Source: Myotis daubentonii
Taxonomy: Eukaryota > Chordata > Mammalia > Chiroptera > Vespertilionidae
Direction: 5' to 3'
Assembly: GCF_963259705.1 (NCBI RefSeq)
Contig: NC_081840.1
Span: 152,518,282-152,582,281 of the forward strand
DNA: 64,000 nt
Shown one piece after another: positions 25,528-36,900 of this stretch. The translations under genes and the position numbers were made by a program. The first letter of the stretch is position 1, and each line of letters begins with the position of its first letter. The notes beneath the pieces were generated by a model that did no database searches, was not told the origin of the DNA, and worked only from the letters and a program-made list of their open reading frames with translations.

Positions 25528-28500
25528 TTTTTTTTTTCAGAAGAAAATATTTTATTTTATTTTACTTTATTTATTTTATTTTTTATTGCTTAAAGTATTA
25601 CAAAGGGTATTACATATGTATCCATTTTATCCCCCCGCCCTAGACAGTCCCCTAGCCTCCCCTATCCCCCAGTGTCTTATGTCCATTGGTTATGCTTATA
25701 TGCATGCATACAAGTCCTTTAGTTGATCTCTTACCCCCCTACCTCCTGCCCCCCAACCCTCCCCGGCCTTCCCGCTGCAGTTTGACAATCTGTTTGAGGC
25801 AGCTCTGCCTCTGTATCTATTATTGTTCAAAAGTTTATAATGGTCTCTATTGTCCATGAATGAGTGAGATCATGTGGTATTTTTCCTTTATTGACTGGCT
25901 TATTTCACTTAGCATAATGCTCTCCAGTTCCATCCATGCCGTTGCAAATGGTAAGAGTTCCTTCCTTTTTACAGCAGCATAGTATTCCATCGTGTAGATG
26001 TACCACAGTTTTCTAATCCATTCATCTACTGATGGGCACTTAGGCTGTTTCCAGATCTTAGCTATGGTGAATTGTGCTGCTATGAACATAGGGGTGCATA
26101 TATCCTTTCTGATTGGTGTTTCTGGTTTCTTGGGATATATTCCTAGGAGTGGGATCACAGGGTCAAATGGGAGCTCCATTTTCAGTTTTTTAAGGAAACT
26201 CCATACTGTCTTCCATAGTGGCTGCACCAGTCTGCATTCCCACCAGCAGTGCACAAGTGTTCCTTTTTCTCCACATCCTCTCCAGCACTTGTCGTTTGTT
26301 GATTTGTTGATGATAGCCAGTCTGACTGGTGTGAGATGGTACCTCATTGCTGTTTTGATTTGCATCTCTCGGATGATTAGTGACTTTGAGCATGTTTTCA
26401 TATGTCTCTTGGCTTTCTGGATGTCCTCTTTAGAAAGGTGTCTATTTAGGTCCTTTGCCCATTTTTTGATTGGATTGTTTATCTTCCTTTTGTTAAGTTG
26501 TATGAGTTCCCTATAAATTTTGGAGATTAGGCCCTTATCAGATATGTCATTGGCAAATATGTTTTCCCACACAGTGGGTTTTCTCATTGTTTTGTTGATG
26601 GTTTCTTTTGCTGTGCAGAAGCTTTTTATTTTGATGTAGTCCCATTTGTTCATTTTTTCTTTAGTTTCAAGTGCCCTAGGAGCTGTATCAGTGAAGAAAT
26701 TGCTTCGGCATATGTCTGAGATTTTGTTGCCTTTGGATTCTTCTAGAATTTTTATGGTTTCCCGTCGTACATTTAAGTCCTTTATCCATTTTGAGTTTAT
26801 TTTTGTGTATGGTGTAAGTTGGTGGTCTAGTTTCATTTTCTTGCATATATCTGTCCAATTTTCCCAGCACCATTTATTGAAGAGACTATCTTGGCTCCAT
26901 TGTATGTTCTTGCCTCCTTTGTCAAATATTAATTGAGCATATTGGTTCGGGCCGATTTCTGGGGTCTCTATTCTATTCCATTGATCTATATGCCTATTCT
27001 TGTGCCAGTACCAGGCAGTTTTGAGAACAGTGGCTTTGTAATACAACTTGATATCTGGTATTGAGATCCCACCTACTTTGTTCTTTTTCAGGATTGCTGC
27101 AGCTATTCGGGGTCTTTTTTTATTCCAGATGAATTTTTGGAGAGTTCGTTCTAGATCTCTGAAGTATGCCGTTGGTATTATAATGGGAAGTGCGTTGAAT
27201 TTATAGATTGCTTTGGGTAGTATGGACATTTTAATGATGTTGATTCTACCAATCCATGAACACGGTATGTTCTTCCATCTGTTTATGTCTTCCTCTATAT
27301 CTTTTTTCAACGTCCTGTAGTTTTCTGAGTAGAGGTCTTTTACCTCTTTAGTTAAGTTTATTCCTAGGTAGCTTAATTTTTTTGGTGCAATGGTAAACGG
27401 GATTGTTTTTATAATCTCTCTTTCTGAAAGTTCACTATTGGTGTATAGAAATGCCTCAGATTTCTTGGGGTTAATTTTGTATCCTGCTACATTGCCAAAT
27501 TCATGTATTAAGTCTAGTAGCTTTTTGATGGAATCTCTAGGGTTTTCTATGTATAATATCATGTCGTCTGCAAATAAGGACAGTTTTACTTCCTCTTTTC
27601 CAATTTGGATGCCTTTTATTTCTTCTTCTTGCCGAATTGCAATGGCTAACACTTCCAGTACTATGTTGAACAGGAGTGGTGAGAGGGGGCATCCCTGTCT
27701 TGTTCCTGTTCTTAGGGGAAATGGTGTTAGTTTTTGTCCATTGAGTATGATGTTGGCTGTGGGCCTGTCATATATGGCTTTTATTATGTTGAGGTATGAT
27801 CCTTCTACTCCCACCTTGCTGAGAGTTTTTATCAAAAATGGGTGTTGAATTTTGTCAAATGCTTTTTCTGCATCAATTGATATGACCATGTGGTTTTTTT
27901 CTTTCAATTTGTTTATGTGATGTATCACGTTTATTGATTTGCGGATATTGTACCATCCTTGCATCCCTGGGATAAATCCTACTTGGTCATGGTGTATGAT
28001 CTTTCTGATGTACTGCTGGATCAGATTTGCTAAGATTTTGTTGAGGATTTTGGCATCTATGTTCATGAGGGATATTGGCCTGTAATTCTCTTTCATTGTG
28101 TTGTCTTTACCTGGTTTTGGTATTAGGGTGATGCTGGCTTCATAGAATGAGCTTGGAAGTGTTCCTTCCTCTTGAATTTTTTGTAGTAGTCTGAGGAGGA
28201 TAGGTTTTAGTTCTTCCTTGAATGTTTGGTAAAACTCCCCTGTGAAGCCGTCTGGTCCTGGGCTTTTGTTTGATGGAAGCTTTTTGATGACTGCTTCAAT
28301 TTCTTCCATAGTTATTGGCCTGTTGAGATTTTTAGATTCTTCCTGATTGAGTTTTGGAATGTTGTATTTTTCTAGGAATTTGTCCATTTCCTCCATGTTG
28401 TCTAGTTTGTTGGAGTAGAGCTGTCCATAGTATTTTTTAACAATCATTTGTATTTCTGTGGGGTCTGTTGTTATTTCGCCTCTATCGTTTCTGATTTTAT

Positions 28501-28582
28501 TTATTTGGGTCCTCTCTCTCTGCTTCTTGGTGAGTCTGGCTAGAGGTTTGTCAATCTTGTTTATCCTTTCAAAGAACCAGCT
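25528..28582 (-). mobile_element. Young 5'-truncated LINE-1, about 3.05 kb
   Basis: The poly(A) tail appears as a T run at 25525-25537. A perfect 14-bp target-site duplication, TAAAAGAACAACTT, flanks the insertion at 25514-25527 and 28583-28596. On the minus strand the body opens in mid-ORF2, runs to the ORF2 stop near 25847, and is followed by a short 3' UTR of about 300 bp. The 5' third (ORF1 and the endonuclease domain) is absent, which is ordinary 5' truncation during target-primed reverse transcription. The clean duplication and the lack of any stop or frameshift point to a recent insertion. Confidence 0.97.
25847..28582 (-). pseudogene. L1 ORF2p C-terminal remnant (reverse transcriptase and Cys-rich domain)
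   Basis: More than 900 codons are open from the truncation point to the stop. The reverse transcriptase has the [11 protein letters not shown] motif (catalytic Asp pair in FADD), a fingers segment with [14 protein letters not shown], and an [16 protein letters not shown] block. The C-terminal cysteine motif CWRGC...HCWWEC follows. The frame stays open 135 nt upstream of the first Met (28447), so that Met is not the real start. The apurinic-type endonuclease domain needed for autonomous mobility is missing, so the copy is dead as an element even though the remaining frame is uninterrupted. Confidence 0.95.
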
Positions 28583-28835
28583 TAAAAGAACAACTTGACT
28601 GTGTCTGTCTCTGACCCTGTGAGTAGTTGTTCCTATTGTGAGACCATTTGTGGGAGTTGAGAGAGTCTTTGGTCAGAGAGAGCAGGTGGGCAAGGGCTCC
28701 AGTGATGGATTAAATCACAGGAAATTTGTGCCAAGTTGAAGAGCCGCATTGCTCACCTGGCTCTGAGGACCAACAAGTCTATGAGAAAGTCTCCAAGACG
28801 TGCTTGGGCTGTGATTCTGGTCAGGAGTTCTATTT

Positions 28836-29041
28836 CAGTGGTTCTCAACCTTCCTAATGCCGCGACCCTTTAATACAGTTCCTTGTGTTGTGGTGACCCC
28901 CAGTTTCATTGTTACAAATTTAAACATAATTAAAGCATAGTGATTAAGCACAAAAACAATATGTAATTATATATGTGTTTTTCGATGGTCTTAGGCGACC
29001 CCTGTGAAAGGGTCGTTCGACCCCTAGGTTGAGAACCGCTG
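28836..29041 (-). mobile_element. SPIN-like hAT MITE, internally deleted (206 bp)
   Basis: It starts CAGTGGTTCTCAACCTTCC and ends GGTTGAGAACCGCTG. It carries GTTCCTTGTGTTGTGGTGAC and the TTCGATGGTCTTAGGCGACC block. The middle segment present in full copies is missing, the same deletion as in 30635-30857. The flanking 8-mers do not match well. Confidence 0.88.
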
Positions 29042-29529
29042 TATTAGATAATCAGCTCAAAGCTGGAAAATCCCACAAAATAAACACTTAACCCCACACA
29101 CCTACATAGGTCCTCTGAGGACTATAATTATTGAACCATAGAGATAATGAGAAATGTAATTCTCCACATAATAAGTGCTAATCCTATACTGGTTTTGAAT
29201 TTCTTGTCCCTATAGACATGTTTTCTCTCAAAGCCCTTCTTCAATATCATTGGTTCTTTATAAGTCCTGCAGCCTCCTCGCTTAGCATCCTTTTGCTTCC
29301 CTGCTCCCTTTTCTTTGGAGATGTACTAAATCCAAATACTCTTATTTTGAAATTTTACATCCTATTTCTATTTTATAAAGATTGCCCTAATTCATTTCTT
29401 CTGGCCATGGCCAGTTCTTTTGGACACTTCCTATCTTTCCTATGCTAGAAGCTTCAACCCTAAATCATTACTCCTGTATGAGTGTCTGATCACTCACTCC
29501 AGCTCAGCAGGTTCTTAGAGCACTGTCAT

Positions 29530-30035
29530 GTATTTGTGATGGTCAATTTTATGTGTCAGCTTGATGGGATGATGGGATGCCCAGGTATTTGATTTAACAT
29601 TATTTCTGGTTGTGTCTGTGCGAGTGTTTCTGGAAGAGAGCAGCATTTAAATTGGTAAACTGAGTAAATCAGATGGCCCTTGTCAATGTGGGTGGGCCTC
29701 ATCTAATTGTTGAGAGCCCGAATAGAATATAAGATGGAAGAAAGAAAGATTCTCACTCAGCCTGGCTGTTGGACTGGGATGTCCATCTTCCTTTGCCCTC
29801 CTGGTTGTCGGGTCTTCAGACCCAGACTAGAGTCTTGGAATCCACACCATTGTCTCCCCTTGGTTTCCAGATCTTCCAATTATTGCACTTGGGTCTCTAC
29901 TATGCTTTCCTGGGTCTCAGCTTGCAGATGGCAGATGGCAGATTGTGGGTCTTCTCAATTTCCACAATCAAGTGAGTCAATCCCTTATAACCTCTCTCTC
30001 TTATTCTATTGGTTCTGTTTTTCTGAACCAATATT
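29530..30035 (+). repeat. Ancient mammalian LTR-like repeat
   Basis: It begins TGTGATGGTCAATTTTATGT, then GGTGGGCCTCATCTAATTG, the middle CTCACTCAGCCTGGCTG..., and ends TTCTATTGGTTCTGTTTTTC. This is a recognisable old interspersed repeat. Family not assigned. Confidence 0.55.
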
Positions 30036-30179
30036 CCTGAGATAGGGTTTTTTATACACAAGCTATCACAGCATTCTAGTAGAAGAACCCAGGTGCCAAC
30101 CATAGATGTTGTCTCCTCTTCATAACCCATCCCCTCCCCCCCACCCCCACTCCTCAAGCCATAGTAGTTCAGTCCTGGA

Positions 30180-30500
30180 ACTAGGTGTGTACTCTAGAGA
30201 GTGCTATTCACTGTCCTGGATGGTGGCCAGGGTGGGCGGTATGTTTAAGTTTTCTTTAACGTGTACAATGTCTTTTTCGATTGTACGGGTGCGTGTCCTT
30301 GTTTGAGTGAGGAGTTTGGGCATAGTGAGGGCGAGGCTGTTGTGAGCAGCATCTCCATAGCTTTGCTGCCGCTCTTCTTTATCCAGATACTCTGTGCCAG
30401 GCTGCCCAGTGTGCCCTGGCCAGCCCAGTTTGTCTCTGTAAATCTGGTGTAATGATGAGTAGGAGTGTCCCAGTTTGGACGGTGAAGCATAAGGCCATCC
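30180..30500. other. Unassigned segment, possibly an old retrocopy
   Basis: On the minus strand about 80 codons are open from 30490 and a second frame is also partly open. I could not identify a protein family or a poly(A) tail. Probably not a gene. Recorded because it matches no repeat I know. Confidence 0.2.
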
Positions 30501-30634
30501 TACTTACTAACAAAGGTCTCCTTTGGCGGTGGGTAGCCTGACGGCAACTGGACTCCTGAATCTCTAACTCCCTTGCAATTTGAAATCCAAATTCCTCACT
30601 TCCTCCAAGATATTGTACTGGATTGCTTTAGAAG

Positions 30635-30857
30635 CAGTGGTTCTCAACCTTCCTAATGCCACGACCCTTTAATACAGTTCCTCATGTTGTGGTGACCCCC
30701 AATTTCATTTTTACAAATTGAACATAATTAAAGCATAGTGATTAGTCACAAAAACAATATGTAGTTATATATGTATTTTCTGATGGTCTTAGGTGACCCC
30801 TGTGAAAGGGTCGTTCGACCCCCAAAGGGGTCGTGACCCACAGGTTGAGAACCGCTG
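30635..30857 (-). mobile_element. SPIN-like hAT MITE, internally deleted (223 bp)
   Basis: It starts CAGTGGTTCTCAACCTTCC and ends GGTTGAGAACCGCTG. The right flank is CTTTAGAG and the left flank is CTTTAGAAG, that is an 8-bp target duplication with one extra A. It shares its internal deletion with 28836-29041, so both derive from one deleted subfamily. Confidence 0.92.
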
Positions 30858-31044
30858 CTTTAGAGGCATTTCTGAGTCCATTTGCTCAAAACTGAATGGT
30901 TATCTCCTGTCAAGAACTAACCTGCCCAGTGTTTCTCTGATCCGTTTAATGCCATCCACACAGAGGGCTGAATTGAAACCCTTGAGTCATTCTGACTCAC
31001 CTGTTTTCCTCTTGCCATAAGTGAAGTGGGTCTCCAGAGTGTTC

Positions 31045-31199
31045 TGTTGGGGTCCAGCCCCAGCAGGCCCAGGGGTTCCCCAAGGTGTGGACGGAGTCGG
31101 CGAAGAATGAATGACACGGAGGCAGCGCTCAGGTGATCATCATAGCCAGGTTCTCTCTAGCCAGGTTCTGTAGCTAGGATCTCCAGCCAGGTTCTCTCT
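31045..31199 (-). mobile_element. U5-like tail of a second LTR (155 bp)
   Basis: It aligns with the last 155 bp of the 33302-33845 LTR: GGGGTCCAGCCCCAGCAGG, GACACGGA, ATCTCCAGCCAGGTTCT. Homology stops where the poly(A) of the ELL retrocopy begins. Its end CCCCAACA is intact. Confidence 0.85.
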
Positions 31200-33247
31200 T
31201 TTCTTTCTTTCTTTTTTTTTTTAACGTGTCTTCCTCATGTTTATTTTGTTAAATAAAAATTTTCCCCTTTTTTAAGCTCTCCCCACCCCTAAAGCCCCAG
31301 CTCCCTTGCCATCCAGAAGGGTCAATCCAGGGAGGGCAAGCTCCTGCCTTATGGCTGGGGCTAGGCTAGGGCCAAGGCTGCAGCTGCCGTTGGTCATACT
31401 CAGCAATGAGCCTCTTGATGTGGGCCAGCTTGCTGTGCAGGTACTCCCACCGGTGCCTCTCCTGGCTGTAGTTGGTACTGGTTTATTTGATTTTGCAATA
31501 TTCCTGTAAAATCTGCCCACGAGTAGTCTTGTACTCCTCGGGGCCCTGGGAGAGCTGCCGGAGCTGGGCGTCCAGCTGCGTGAACCGCCGTGTGACCTGC
31601 TCAATGCGGACGTGCAGGTCTCGGTCCTCACTGTACTGGGCGTTGAAGTCATTCTTGTAGCTCTGGCGCTGCTCTGAGGAGGAGATAGTGGCATATTTTA
31701 GCAAGTATTCTGGTGTCTCTGAAGTTGACGTGGGGATGCTTGAGCTGTTGCAGGTCCCATTTAAACCCAGGTTGACTGGCGGGGCTCCAAGGGAGCCAGA
31801 CACAAGTTCTGGCGGCCTGGCTCGATGCCTGTCCCCAGCTGCCCTATCCTTGTCCTTGTGCTTGTTGGACTTCTTCTTGGACTTGCCGTGAGACGAGCCA
31901 CTGTGGGGCCTGCTGGGCTGGGCACAGTCCTTCAGCAGGGGAAGGCTAAGGCAGGAAGTTTGGGCTGGTGTGGCCATTTCCCAGTGATCACAGTCCCGGC
32001 CACTGTGGCCCAGGTCATTGCTGACATCAGCCAGAGGGTCATGTGCCCTCGGAGGATCCAGCCGTGGGGGTAGGTGGGCATCTGCGCCCGCCAGTGGGCC
32101 AAGGGTGGGCAGTAGGGCCTCCCGGCCATGGGGCACATTCAACTTCCCATTGGCGGCGGACTGAGCTTTCTGGATGAAGTGTGATATCCTTGGTTTCTTG
32201 GCAGGGGGTCAATGAAAACAGGAGGCTGAGGATGTTTCTGGGGGGGGGGGGAGATGAGACTGAGCTCCCATGCTCTCTTGGAAGGCTGGCGGCAGCATGG
32301 TCTCCAGGGAGGCCACCTGCACTCTGTGGCTGGCACAGCTTTCTGATAAGCATGTGCTTTAGCAGCTGCTGGTCCCCCTCTGAGTAGCCAGGCCGGTCCT
32401 TTTGCACATCCTTGTACACACAGTCCTTCAGTGTGCAAGTACCATCCTTGGTATTCATGTTGGCCACCTGCTGGAGGAGGCTGTCCAGTGTGTCCTTGTC
32501 TGCCTGCACCAGGCCATCCTTCTGTAGCTGCAGCAACAGTTCAGCCTTCCGGTAGGGCCTCAGTGCCAGAAGATGTAGCACCCGGTCACAGAAAGGCCTC
32601 TGAGATACCCCAACGCCCCCGCTAGCACCTCTTTTCTTGAGGACATTTGCCAGGTTGATGGGGGTCACCCACTTCTGGGAGGGCACAGTAATCGTCACCG
32701 GTGGGGCTGGTTTCCTAAACTGAACCTTCTTGCCCAGGTAGTGGCCTCCGGGCTTGATGACGATGGCACCCCGACTCCATGTCTCCTCCTCGGGATGTGC
32801 CATGCTCTGCCGTGCCTTCTGGTAAGAGTCATCGGTGGCACACACTGTGATTTTGTCCTGGATGCTACCCAGGCAGTCCAGGCGTACATCCCCATAGCTG
32901 GAGAAGTACTGCTGGATGCAGTCAAAACTGCCCTGGGGGCTGTCACGGCTGATGTTGGAGAGGTAGAAGGAGAAGATCTGAGCCTCTGAGGGGCAGTCTG
33001 GCTGGGGGATGGAGATGTGCCCTTGGCTTCCTTGAAATCGAATTGATGGTCTCAGTGAAACAGAATCCTGCCTGGCGCGGTAGGTCTCAAAGGCTCTGAG
33101 GGCACTGTCGGTGAGCTTCACGTGTGAACGCTGTCTCCGTGGCACACGTGAAACATGGACACCTTGCTGCTGTTGCTCACCCGCCCAAACGACAGCCTGT
33201 AGCTCTGATCCTCCTTCAGTGCCGTCATCTTGAGACCATCCAGGTTC
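31198..33247 (-). pseudogene. ELL: ELL processed pseudogene (RNA polymerase II elongation factor ELL)
   Basis: This is an intronless copy of the ELL mRNA. The parent encodes an elongation factor of the super elongation complex. The start codon corresponds to 33228-33226 (ALKED...). Recognisable blocks follow: KLTDSALRAFETYRARQDSV, then QGSFDCIQQY, VCATDDSYQKARQSMA, RPYRKAELLL, GYSEGDQQLL, DPLADVSNDLGHSGRDC and the occludin-like C-terminal part (SSSEQRQSYKNDFNA, RRFTQLDAQLRQLSQG). The parental stop is at 31366-31368. Breaks: a 26-bp insertion between two CACGTG copies (33119-33150), a frameshift at a 12-G run (32240-32251), another near 32205, and an in-frame stop at 31483-31485 about 38 codons before the end. 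A polyadenylation signal (AATAAA, 31245-31240) lies about 17 nt before a poly(A) run (31198-31222). It cannot encode a full protein. Confidence 0.95.
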
Positions 33248-33301
33248 TGGACCGGCTTCCGGCAGTACTCATCCTCATCTGCGTCATACATTGTGGCAAA
33301 T

Positions 33302-33845
33302 TATTGGGGTCCAGCCCCAGCAGGTCCAGGGGTCCCCAAAGGTATGGACAGAGTTGGCGAAGAAGGAATGACACGGAAACAGCATTCAGTTGATCAGCAG
33401 CCTAGCCAGGTTCTCTAGTCAGGTTCTGTCCAGGATCTCCAGCCAGGTTCTGTTCTTTATTGTCTTGTTACATCTGTATTTATACCAGTTGATTTTAATC
33501 CTGTCAATTTCTATTCCAAAGGTTAGGGTGTTTCTTATCTCCATTCCAGGGAGTAAAGATTATGTAGTTTAAGCGTGATTGTTCGTAGTTAAAGTGATTA
33601 ACTGTCCTCCTGGCACTTAGTTAAGGGGTTTTATTCCCTCCCTAACTTCAGGGGAAAATCCTTACCTGGGGAAACAACCTTTCTCAGAGAGGTGACCTTG
33701 GTTAAAACACATAGCACCAAGAAGGTGAGCAAACATATTAAGAACAGTATGCCATATACGCCAGGTCCCTTGAAACATATGCTGTGCAGATGTTTCTTCC
33801 CTGCAGCGACTGTGTCAAGCAGCAAGGATGGACCGGCTTCCAGCA
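33302..33845 (-). mobile_element. Endogenous-retrovirus-like LTR (544 bp)
   Basis: On the minus strand it starts TGCTGGAAGCC and ends GGACCCCAATA (expected CA mutated to TA). An AATAAA lies at about 33455 on the minus strand, followed by repeated CCAGAACCTGGCTGG-type units up to the end. Length and ends fit a class II (ERVK/beta-like) LTR. Its last 155 bp are matched by 31045-31199. Confidence 0.75.
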
Positions 33846-33936
33846 GTGTTCCTCCTGCCATTTCCTACTTCCTCACCTTGCTCTTGCCACAGCTGCTGTC
33901 ATATGGGTTCTGTAATAATCTCTTATCTATTATATA

Positions 33937-33998
33937 TCATCATCATCGTCATCATCATCATCATCATCATCATCGTCATTGTCATCGTCATCATCACA
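33937..33998 (+). repeat. (ATC)n / (CAT)n microsatellite
   Basis: ATCATC triplets are interrupted by GTC. On the minus strand this reads as poly-Asp, which is not coding. Confidence 0.95.
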
Positions 33999-33999
33999 G

Positions 34000-36900
34000 G
34001 GCTCTGTGAGAATTAAATGTGATGGGGAAGTGACACAGTATGTGCGTGACATGTGACACATACTCGGTACAGTGAGCAGTGATTGATGATCATGATGACT
34101 AACCTCCCACATCTCATAGGATATAATCATTCTCTTCACCTTGTGAGGTTTGCAGTGATGTTTATGTCCTCTAGCATTTCTGAGGGCCATTGGATCTACT
34201 AGCAGTGTTGCCTTTATTTTATTTTCTAACATTGCTTTTATTGGTTAAGGTATTGAATTGAGCTCATTTGGCAACTAGAAGTAATATATTATAGAGCCTT
34301 CGGCAGGTTACCCTGTACCCCGCTGACTTTGTCTAGGCCCACTGTCAGCACTAATGTGTTCTTCAATAGCGTATAAAATTTGCTAATTTCTCATCTCTTA
34401 TGTGAATTAGATGCCCTATAACAAAAATAGAACACTCGGCACATAAGTCATTGTTTAGAGAGCAGATCAAAGTGTTAGCCTCTGAACTGGCAAGTCTGTA
34501 TTATTTCCCTTTAGAATGGAACTCTTGGCTAAAGTGTGAAAATAATATTCATTATTGTTAAGCTCCCTAACAGACTGGTTTATTCATGCAGCCCATCTCA
34601 GGCCAAGCTAATGCTGCTAGATTATCTTCCCAGAGGCTGACCTGAGGCTGACCATAAGATTAACAGCCCTCTGTTGTTTCCATGCATGTGATGGTCTATG
34701 ATAGTCATATGTGGTGGCTTCACACGTGTTGGCAAACACAAGGTCTTCCAGAATGTTGAGAAGACCCCCCTCACTCCTGGCCCCCAATCCATGTTGGCCT
34801 CTGTGCCACTCTGGTGCATATCTATCATGTCAAGTATGCTCCCTGGTCAGTTTTGGCTACTGGGACCCAGAGTGGAAACAGCCTGTCATTCATTCATTCC
34901 ATCATTTGTTTATTCAACAAAGATGCATGAGCACTTATTGTGCCCCAGGACCCAGCACAGAAGAACCTAGAACTCCCTGTTCTTGCCCTCTTTTCTGCAC
35001 AGCCTATATCATCATTTTCAATGAAATGTGTCAGACTTGTCTGACTGTCCACCTCTCCTGACAGGCTTTACATGTACAGGGTGTTCTGTCCACTTTCACT
35101 GTTGCTGCCGTATCCCCAGTGTCTGCAACACTGCCTGGCACATGGTTGGTGCTCAAAAATATTTTCTGAATGACCGAATGAATGCCACTGGAAACATTTG
35201 ACCTTGAATCAAGCAAATTGGTTTCTGGGTCTCTTCCGTCTCATATGTTAAACACTCCACCTCTTTGTGCTGACCGTGTCTCCCAGTAGGATGAGTAGTC
35301 TCCTCCCTCCCCTGCAGAGTGGACTAGAGTCCCCTCCATGAATCTCCCAGCCTCATGTGCCAGGCTAACCTTCCTTGCTTTCCCTAAAAACCTTCAGAAC
35401 CCAGTTCTGGAATGCAGGTAAAACAACCACAAAACATATTCACTTGCCATTTCTTTCCTTGGAGCATTTGAAACAGAATATGGAACGATCAATTAATACG
35501 AGTAAATGAAGTTTTCATGGTGGACTTTCAGGCGCTAGGATAGTGGGGAAGAGGTTTTGCACCTTGCTGTGATCCTCAAGCCTTGCCTGCACATGGCCTG
35601 GGAGCTGATCTGTGTCCTAGTTTATACGAAAGCCCATGTCTACACCAGGGGAAGAAACACGTTCTCCCCTGCGTCAGCAGCAGAGACTGCACGAGTCTTG
35701 CTCCCAGAAAAGCAGGCTGCTATCTACGGGGACTCAATGGGGAGCAAATTACTGCAGAACCAGGGACAGCCTTCTAGCTAAGCCAGGAATGCCCGCCGAG
35801 CACAATTTCCCCGGAAAATCTTCCCTCAGACCCCAGTGCAGATTTAGCACTCAGCACAGGCCCGAGAAGGTTCCCCAAATAAATAAGTGAAACATGCGAG
35901 ACACAGGAAAAATGATTCAAATGAATTCAGAAGGTCCCCAGTCGTTGGTTTCAGGTGACTGTTTTGCTAGAGGTGGCCGCCAGTCAGCAAACATGACAAA
36001 AAGTCCCGACCTCCTGAACGCAGTCTCAGAGTCCCGTCACCATGTGTGAGTGTCCGCGTCTTCTCAGGGTTCAGGAGCGGAAGGGGGCTACTGGGAGAGC
36101 TCCGTCTGTGCTCAGACGGCTCCTTCACTGTTAGAATCGGAAGAGAGGGGACACTGGCCTCCCTTTTGCTAAGACGCCACCACCCGAGGGTGCAGAAGAC
36201 CTGCCACTTGCAGATGGGACCATGTCACAGGGCGGAGGGCATCAGTGAATGGGATTTGGACAGAACGTGGGTCAGCCACGTCCTTTCCCTTCACTCGTGG
36301 TGTTCACCGCGATGCAGCACGTCCCTTCTCTCTGATGAACTCTGGTCAAGGAGCGGCACCTCACCCCGCCTCACGGAAGGGGGTTGCCACCGCGCTGCTG
36401 TGTGGATGGATAAGCCGTGCCCCAGGATTGACTGTAAATCAGCTTTCACGTGTTCGAAGGTTTTGTGACATTGTTTGGAGGTGCACCAGCCTGAACACTG
36501 TCACTGAAAAAACTGGGGAAATGACTCACCAGATAAGACCCATCCCTGTCATGTAATCAGGACCGAATGTGATGATAAAATAAAAAACAAAGAGAGAAGC
36601 AGGTGGGTGTCTGCCCTTAGGGAGCACCATACGAAGAGGGGGTACACCCTCGAAGGCAGCTGCGTTTGTGCCCGGGAACTGACGACGTGCGGGTAGAGTG
36701 GCCGTGGTCATGACACATGGAAAGGCCAGCACCACAGTGCCTTCCGCCTCTGGTTCTGTTGGCTCTGAAGGATAGGGAAGAGTAAGAGCAGCGAACCTAG
36801 CCGGTTTGGAAAGAGGGAAAAACGAATGGAAAAGAGTGCGTGTGGCATGTGGCAGGCAGAGGTGACCGCTGCCAGAGATGCGGGACGTGGGCGCGGATCA

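Larger units (their letters stand above)
31045..33845 (-). mobile_element. LTR-bounded composite carrying an ELL retrocopy
   Basis: The unit begins TGTTGGGGTCC and ends CTTCCAGCA on the plus strand, the TG...CA ends of a retroviral LTR. A perfect 6-bp direct repeat GTGTTC flanks it (31039-31044 and 33846-33851), the size left by betaretrovirus/ERVK-type integrases. Read on the minus strand the order is: LTR (33845 to 33302), a 37-bp spacer, a second copy of the first 17 LTR bases (33264-33248), the ELL retrocopy, its poly(A), and the U5-like tail of a second LTR (31199 to 31045). The two LTR tails differ at roughly one base in eight, so the unit is old. No gag, pol or primer-binding site is left. 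Confidence 0.75.

Noticed and set aside
25998..27848. Several plus-strand frames of 80-170 codons
   Set aside because: Antisense shadows of L1 ORF2.
33631..33861. 76-codon minus-strand frame with a hydrophobic stretch in the LTR, at first suggestive of a retroviral envelope tail
   Set aside because: It begins in host flank outside the GTGTTC repeat and lies in U3 of the LTR, so it cannot be the end of env. The hydrophobic stretch is probably chance.
33930..34232. Poly-Asp frame
   Set aside because: Translation of an ATC triplet repeat.
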